Source of the DNA: Planctomycetota bacterium
GTDB lineage: Bacteria > Planctomycetota > Planctomycetia > Pirellulales > Pirellulaceae
Direction: 5' to 3'
Assembly (NCBI GenBank): GCA_019347795.1
Contig: JAHWKS010000132.1
Span: 1 to 9,327, forward strand
DNA: 9,327 bases
Part shown: one piece after another, positions 6,086 through 9,327 of the stretch
How positions within the stretch are numbered: the first letter of the stretch is position 1
Layout of the letters: each line of letters opens with the position of its first letter
Notes under the pieces: model-generated
What the model was told of the DNA's origin: nothing
What the model saw: only the letters and a program-made list of their open reading frames with translations
Databases searched by the model: none
Translations under genes and position numbers: made by a program

Positions 6086-7777
6086 TCATGGATTTGGAAG
6101 CAGTTTCAAAGACTTCAGGAAGTCCTCGGTTTTCTGCAGCGTGTCGAAATAAAGCTCACGGTCGAACATCAGGTAGCCGTGCTTGCCGGCATCGTAGGCG
6201 TCGAGTTCGCAACGGTTGCCGGCCTGCTGCATCGTCCGCCGAAACGCGTCAGCTCCGGCGAACGGCGTGACCGTATCTCCCGTGCCGTGGAAAACCAGCG
6301 TGGGAGGGACTTTTCCTCGCACTTGATGAACCGGGGATAGCTCCCGCCAGCGGTCGCCGATCTTGGCGCTCCCGTATCCAGCCGGCGACGTGTCGATGAC
6401 CGGGAACAAGAGTACGAGTGCATTGGGAACGCTTGATGTCTCGATCGCCTCGCCCTCTTCATCGACGCCGCCGAACAGCGCCGTACCGGCGGCGATGTGC
6501 CCGCCGGCCGAGCCCCCGCTGACGATGATCTTGTCCGGATCTACGCCCAACGACTCCGCATGGGCCCGCACAAAGCGTACGGCGGAGCGGCCGTCCTTCA
6601 CGCAGTCAAAGACCGTGGTTCCCTGCTTGGCGTCCAGCAGCCGGTACTGAACGCTGATCCCCACGCATCCCCGGCGGGCGAAATGCTCGGCGAACGGGTA
6701 CATCCGCCGCGGCTCGCCGCCGGTCCAGCCGCCGCCGTGGATCACCAGGAAGCAGGGCCGGCGATCCGTGAGCTTCCAGTCCTCCGGCTCAAAGACGTGC
6801 AGGTAAAGCTCCCGGCCGCCGGCCTTCTTGTAGATAATCCGCCGCATCGGTTCGAGCCTGGCGGCGATTTCGCCCACCGGGTCGAGTCTCCGGGATGTGG
6901 TGGAAGCCGGCTCGGGGACGGCGGCATGCTGGACGATGAACTCGACGATGGGCGCAGAATCATCGAGCCCATGCGGATGATGCCCGACGCCCGGTTTGGC
7001 GATCAGCGTGATGGAGCCGCCCAGCTCACGGTAGCGGCGGGCGAGGACGCCGGTGTTCTCTTCCCAGGGGACGACATCGTCGGCGTCGCCATAGACGTGC
7101 AGGAGGGGAATCTTGGCCGCGGCGAGCGGTGTGAGGTTATCGACGGGATTCTTGTCGAATGCGAGTGCCTCCGCGTCGTTCTTGAAGCCATACCGCTCCA
7201 GGACGAGCTTCCAGTCCCGCGGGCTTCCCTTCCCTTTGCCTCGGCCGCCGGGCCAGCTTCTGAAGTCGCAGACCGGCGCATCGCCGTAGATGCAGGCGAC
7301 CTTGTCGGGATTGGCCGCCGCCCAGTTGTAGCAGTACAACCCGCCGCGACTCAGGCCGACCAGCGCCGCCTTCTTCGCCAAGCCGTGTTTTTCCGTCAAC
7401 TCCCTGTAGAACGCGTTCCAATGTGCGACCGCCGCTGGAGCGCCGAGCATGTCGGGGACGCGCATGTAGACGACGTGAAAGCCCCGCTTCAGCAGCGCCA
7501 CATCGGGCTCCGGCTTATGGCCGAAGAATTCCCCGTGCCACACCCACGGACGTCCCGTGGCCGGCTGCCGCGGAGCGACCACCAGCACCGGTTTGCCGTC
7601 AACCTCGAAGTCGTAACGCTCGAAGCCGTACCAGTCGGTGGCCGTTCCAGGGAATGCAGCCGGGTTGGCGTCATTGGCGGTGCTGGATGTTGCAAGTAGC
7701 GCCCATGCAATCAGTGCGAGTTGCCCGGGACCGGTGGTGCGAGTGTTCCTGCGGTGCGTCACGGCGGGAGTTTCCAA
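6086..7777 (-). CDS. Exported protein with two fused alpha/beta hydrolase domains (563 aa)
   Basis: A probable esterase or carbohydrate-ester hydrolase, exported. An Arg-rich start, then a hydrophobic segment at about residues 18-34 (LALIAWALLATSSTA), looks like a signal peptide. Domain 1, residues about 48-285, has the nucleophile elbow GLSRGG (S143), a likely acid D231 in YGDADD, and a His in GVGHHPHG (H266/H267). Domain 2, residues about 312-560, is of the BD-FAE/hormone-sensitive-lipase kind: oxyanion motif HGGGWTGG (347-354), elbow GGSAGG (S423), acid D501 in GTGDTVTP, and H533 in GKHGY. Both triads look complete. The full-length start at 7777 is TTG; a GTG at 7762 (residue 6) is equally possible and keeps the signal peptide. 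It starts 31-46 bases after the upstream SEC-C gene, so likely the same operon. The substrate cannot be read from the sequence. Confidence 0.92.
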   Translation of the reverse strand: METPAVTHRRNTRTTGPGQLALIAWALLATSSTANDANPAAFPGTATDWYGFERYDFEVDGKPVLVVAPRQPATGRPWVWHGEFFGHKPEPDVALLKRGFHVVYMRVPDMLGAPAAVAHWNAFYRELTEKHGLAKKAALVGLSRGGLYCYNWAAANPDKVACIYGDAPVCDFRSWPGGRGKGKGSPRDWKLVLERYGFKNDAEALAFDKNPVDNLTPLAAAKIPLLHVYGDADDVVPWEENTGVLARRYRELGGSITLIAKPGVGHHPHGLDDSAPIVEFIVQHAAVPEPASTTSRRLDPVGEIAARLEPMRRIIYKKAGGRELYLHVFEPEDWKLTDRRPCFLVIHGGGWTGGEPRRMYPFAEHFARRGCVGISVQYRLLDAKQGTTVFDCVKDGRSAVRFVRAHAESLGVDPDKIIVSGGSAGGHIAAGTALFGGVDEEGEAIETSSVPNALVLLFPVIDTSPAGYGSAKIGDRWRELSPVHQVRGKVPPTLVFHGTGDTVTPFAGADAFRRTMQQAGNRCELDAYDAGKHGYLMFDRELYFDTLQKTEDFLKSLKLLPNP

Positions 7778-7808
7778 TAGTTGCGGAAGTGCGGTCGGGC
7801 CCTTCGGT

Positions 7809-8468
7809 TCAGGAGATGGAGCCGACGTGCTTATGCTGCGCCATGTGTCGCGCGAGCCGCAGTTCGATCATGCGGAGCATCAGCCCGGCCAGGCGACCGA
7901 GAATGTCGTCCGCCAATGGTACGTCCGGGAACAGCTCCCGCGTCTTGGCGTAGTAGGCATCGACGGATCCCGGGGTCGGCTGGGTGAGTGCTACTTCCGT
8001 CAACGCTCGCAGGTAGGTCTCGAAGCTAACCTCGCCCAGGCGATCCAGGATCTTGCGGGCGTGCTGTTCGCACTGCTCAGCGTTGAAAACAGCGCAGGCG
8101 TCGATGTACGCTTCCATCGAACAGCTCAGCAACGCCTCGGTGGTGATTTGTGTCCGCCGTGAGTGGCATATGTCCAGGGCGGCGTCAAAGCGCCGAACCT
8201 CCTCCTCTGAGAACTGGTGCTGGTTCTCCTCGGAGATCATCAGGCCGGTCTGCTCGAAAGCGAAGATCAGAGCAGGATCAACGCCGAGGGACCGCAGTTT
8301 CTTCGCGAGCAATGGCCTGTCGTGCTCGGGCGTGTTCCGCTCGTCAATGCGATGGGCCGGACTCGCCGCGCCCCCGGATGGCCGAGCAGTCCTGCCGCAG
8401 CACTTTTTGAACTTCCTGCCGCTGCCGCACGGGCACGGTCCGTTACGGGAGACCTTTCGTTCCGCCAT
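7809..8468 (-). CDS. N-terminal SEC-C zinc-motif protein (219 aa)
   Basis: Residues about 7-25 are a textbook SEC-C motif, SRNGPCPCGSGRKFKKCCG, with ligands C12, C14, C23 and C24. The motif is at the N-terminus, whereas in SecA it is at the C-terminus. A polar linker follows (about 26-45), then a mostly helical region to the end with no motif I can name (segments such as DRPLLAKKLRSLGVDPALIF, EEVRRFDAALDICHSR and ILGRLAGLMLRMIELRLARH). No signal peptide or membrane segment, so cytoplasmic. The ATG at 8468 starts almost directly on the SEC-C motif; a weak GAGG lies about 10 bases upstream. It lies 78 bases after the methyltransferase and just before the double hydrolase. SEC-C proteins are often linked to translation or protein handling, but that does not fix a role here. 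Confidence 0.88.
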   Translation of the reverse strand: MAERKVSRNGPCPCGSGRKFKKCCGRTARPSGGAASPAHRIDERNTPEHDRPLLAKKLRSLGVDPALIFAFEQTGLMISEENQHQFSEEEVRRFDAALDICHSRRTQITTEALLSCSMEAYIDACAVFNAEQCEQHARKILDRLGEVSFETYLRALTEVALTQPTPGSVDAYYAKTRELFPDVPLADDILGRLAGLMLRMIELRLARHMAQHKHVGSIS

Positions 8469-8546
8469 TCGAGAGTCGCCTCAATCACGTGCCGAGGGAG
8501 GCTGTTCGCGTCCTGGTTCCCAGCGGCGCTGGGCCCTTATAGCATC

Positions 8547-9327
8547 TCAAGTCGTCGTCTTCGTCGCCAGCACCGCATCGAGCGGGGACGGCGTGCGGCA
8601 GCCGACCACCTCGCCGAATCCAACTTGTTTCAGCAACGCCTCGTATTCCCCGAGCGTCCGCTCCCTGCCTTCGGTGCAGGTCAGCATGTTCAGATCCTGC
8701 ATCTGCGCCCAGCGCGGGCCGGTCTTGTCGTCGTCTAGGAGTTTCTCGGCGATGAGCACCGCTCCGTTCGGAGGCAGGCTCTCGTAGATCCGCCCCAGCA
8801 GCTTGAGGATCTTCTCCTCCGTCCAGTCGTGCAGAATGCGGCCGAGAGCATAAAGATCTGCCTCCGGCAGCGGGTCACTGAAGAAATCGCCGGCCGCGAC
8901 CTCAATCCGCTCGGAGACCGGAGACGCGCCGACGATCTCCTGCGCCAGCGGCACGGCGTCCGGCAGATCGAACACCAACCCCCGCAGGTTGGGCCAGCGC
9001 TGGCAGGCGGCGATGGCGAGGTGGCCCGTGGCCCCGCCGAGATCCGTCAGGCGGCTAAACCGGCTCAAGTCGAACGCCGTGACCACATGCGGCGAGCTGA
9101 TGAGACCGAACCCGTGCATCCCCATCAGGAACTCTCGCTTCGCCTCCTCCGTCTTGAAGAAGTGCGAAAAAATGGGCCCTTCCCAGCCGTAGGTTTGCTT
9201 CCAGCGGTGCGTGCCTTCTCGCACGGCGTCTTCGAGGTTCGCCCACAAGCGCCACATCACGCTGTTCGAGTAGTTGATGTAGCCGGTCAGGCGCTGGGGG
9301 CTGGTCTTGCTGAGGTAAGCCGTCGCG
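8547..9327 (-). CDS. SAM-dependent O-methyltransferase, acetylserotonin O-methyltransferase-like (partial, N-terminus beyond window)
   Basis: The protein transfers a methyl group from SAM, probably to a hydroxyl of a small aromatic or polyketide-like molecule. The 259 visible residues run open to the window edge: codons before the GTG/ATG at 9260 (ending YINYSNS) continue the family pattern, so those internal starts are not the real one and the N-terminal dimerisation/winged-helix domain is mostly outside. Visible motifs, numbered from the edge: SAM-binding DLGGATGHLA (95-104), the acidic strand end VFDLPDAV (about 119-126), GDFF (about 146-149), the catalytic-base motif LHDW (H166), and the conserved TEGRERTLGEYEALL segment near the C-terminus. 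These mark the plant/caffeate-type methyltransferase fold that includes acetylserotonin O-methyltransferase and hydroxyneurosporene methyltransferase. Substrate is unknown. The next gene begins 78 bases after its stop. Confidence 0.9.
   Translation of the reverse strand, partial: ATAYLSKTSPQRLTGYINYSNSVMWRLWANLEDAVREGTHRWKQTYGWEGPIFSHFFKTEEAKREFLMGMHGFGLISSPHVVTAFDLSRFSRLTDLGGATGHLAIAACQRWPNLRGLVFDLPDAVPLAQEIVGASPVSERIEVAAGDFFSDPLPEADLYALGRILHDWTEEKILKLLGRIYESLPPNGAVLIAEKLLDDDKTGPRWAQMQDLNMLTCTEGRERTLGEYEALLKQVGFGEVVGCRTPSPLDAVLATKTTT

Noticed and set aside
6497..7699. 400-codon open frame on the plus strand opposite the hydrolase gene
   Set aside because: It is antisense to a protein with two complete, recognisable hydrolase active sites. 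Its own translation has no motif or natural composition, and long antisense frames are common in GC-rich DNA.

Overview
The window reads as a piece of a GC-rich planctomycete-type chromosome (Pirellulales/Gemmatales-like). The reasons are a pair of exported WD40-repeat proteins, one with a HEAT-like insert; several SEC-C zinc-motif proteins; a DUF6930-like protein; and a remnant of a small Gly/Tyr-rich secreted protein. This placement is inferred from gene style, because no marker gene is present. I see no tRNA, rRNA, CRISPR array, transposase, integrase or phage gene.

Layout. Positions 79-3508 (minus) hold a two-gene transcription unit. A 718-aa exported protein with about 14 WD-like repeats comes first, followed after 52 bases by a 406-aa exported protein with seven WD-like repeats and a HEAT-like insert. 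Upstream of it (about 3767-4105, minus) is a small secreted protein that appears frameshifted. Its signal peptide and its recognisable Gly/Tyr-rich C-terminal part lie in different frames. Positions 4299-5462 (plus) hold a two-gene unit: a small two-helix membrane protein with a PH-like tail, then a two-domain soluble protein whose first part resembles DUF6930.

From 5606 to the right edge everything runs on the minus strand: a SAM-dependent O-methyltransferase cut by the window edge (8547-9327), an N-terminal SEC-C protein (7809-8468), an exported protein made of two fused alpha/beta hydrolase domains (6086-7777), and a tiny stand-alone SEC-C protein (5606-5773). The tiny gene has an out-of-frame leader with a very good ribosome binding site. 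The plus and minus units converge on a strong hairpin at 5532-5560, probably a shared terminator. A divergent intergenic region at 4106-4298 contains an inverted repeat overlapping a perfect 12-bp palindrome.

How it may work together. The WD40 pair are probably periplasmic or cell-surface scaffolds transcribed together. The hydrolase, the 219-aa SEC-C protein and the methyltransferase may be one operon, but their chemistry does not define an obvious pathway. I did not find a clear new multi-gene system. The items most worth checking are the two apparent frameshifts (sequencing error, decay or real recoding), the double-hydrolase fusion, and the local clustering of SEC-C and DUF6930-like proteins.
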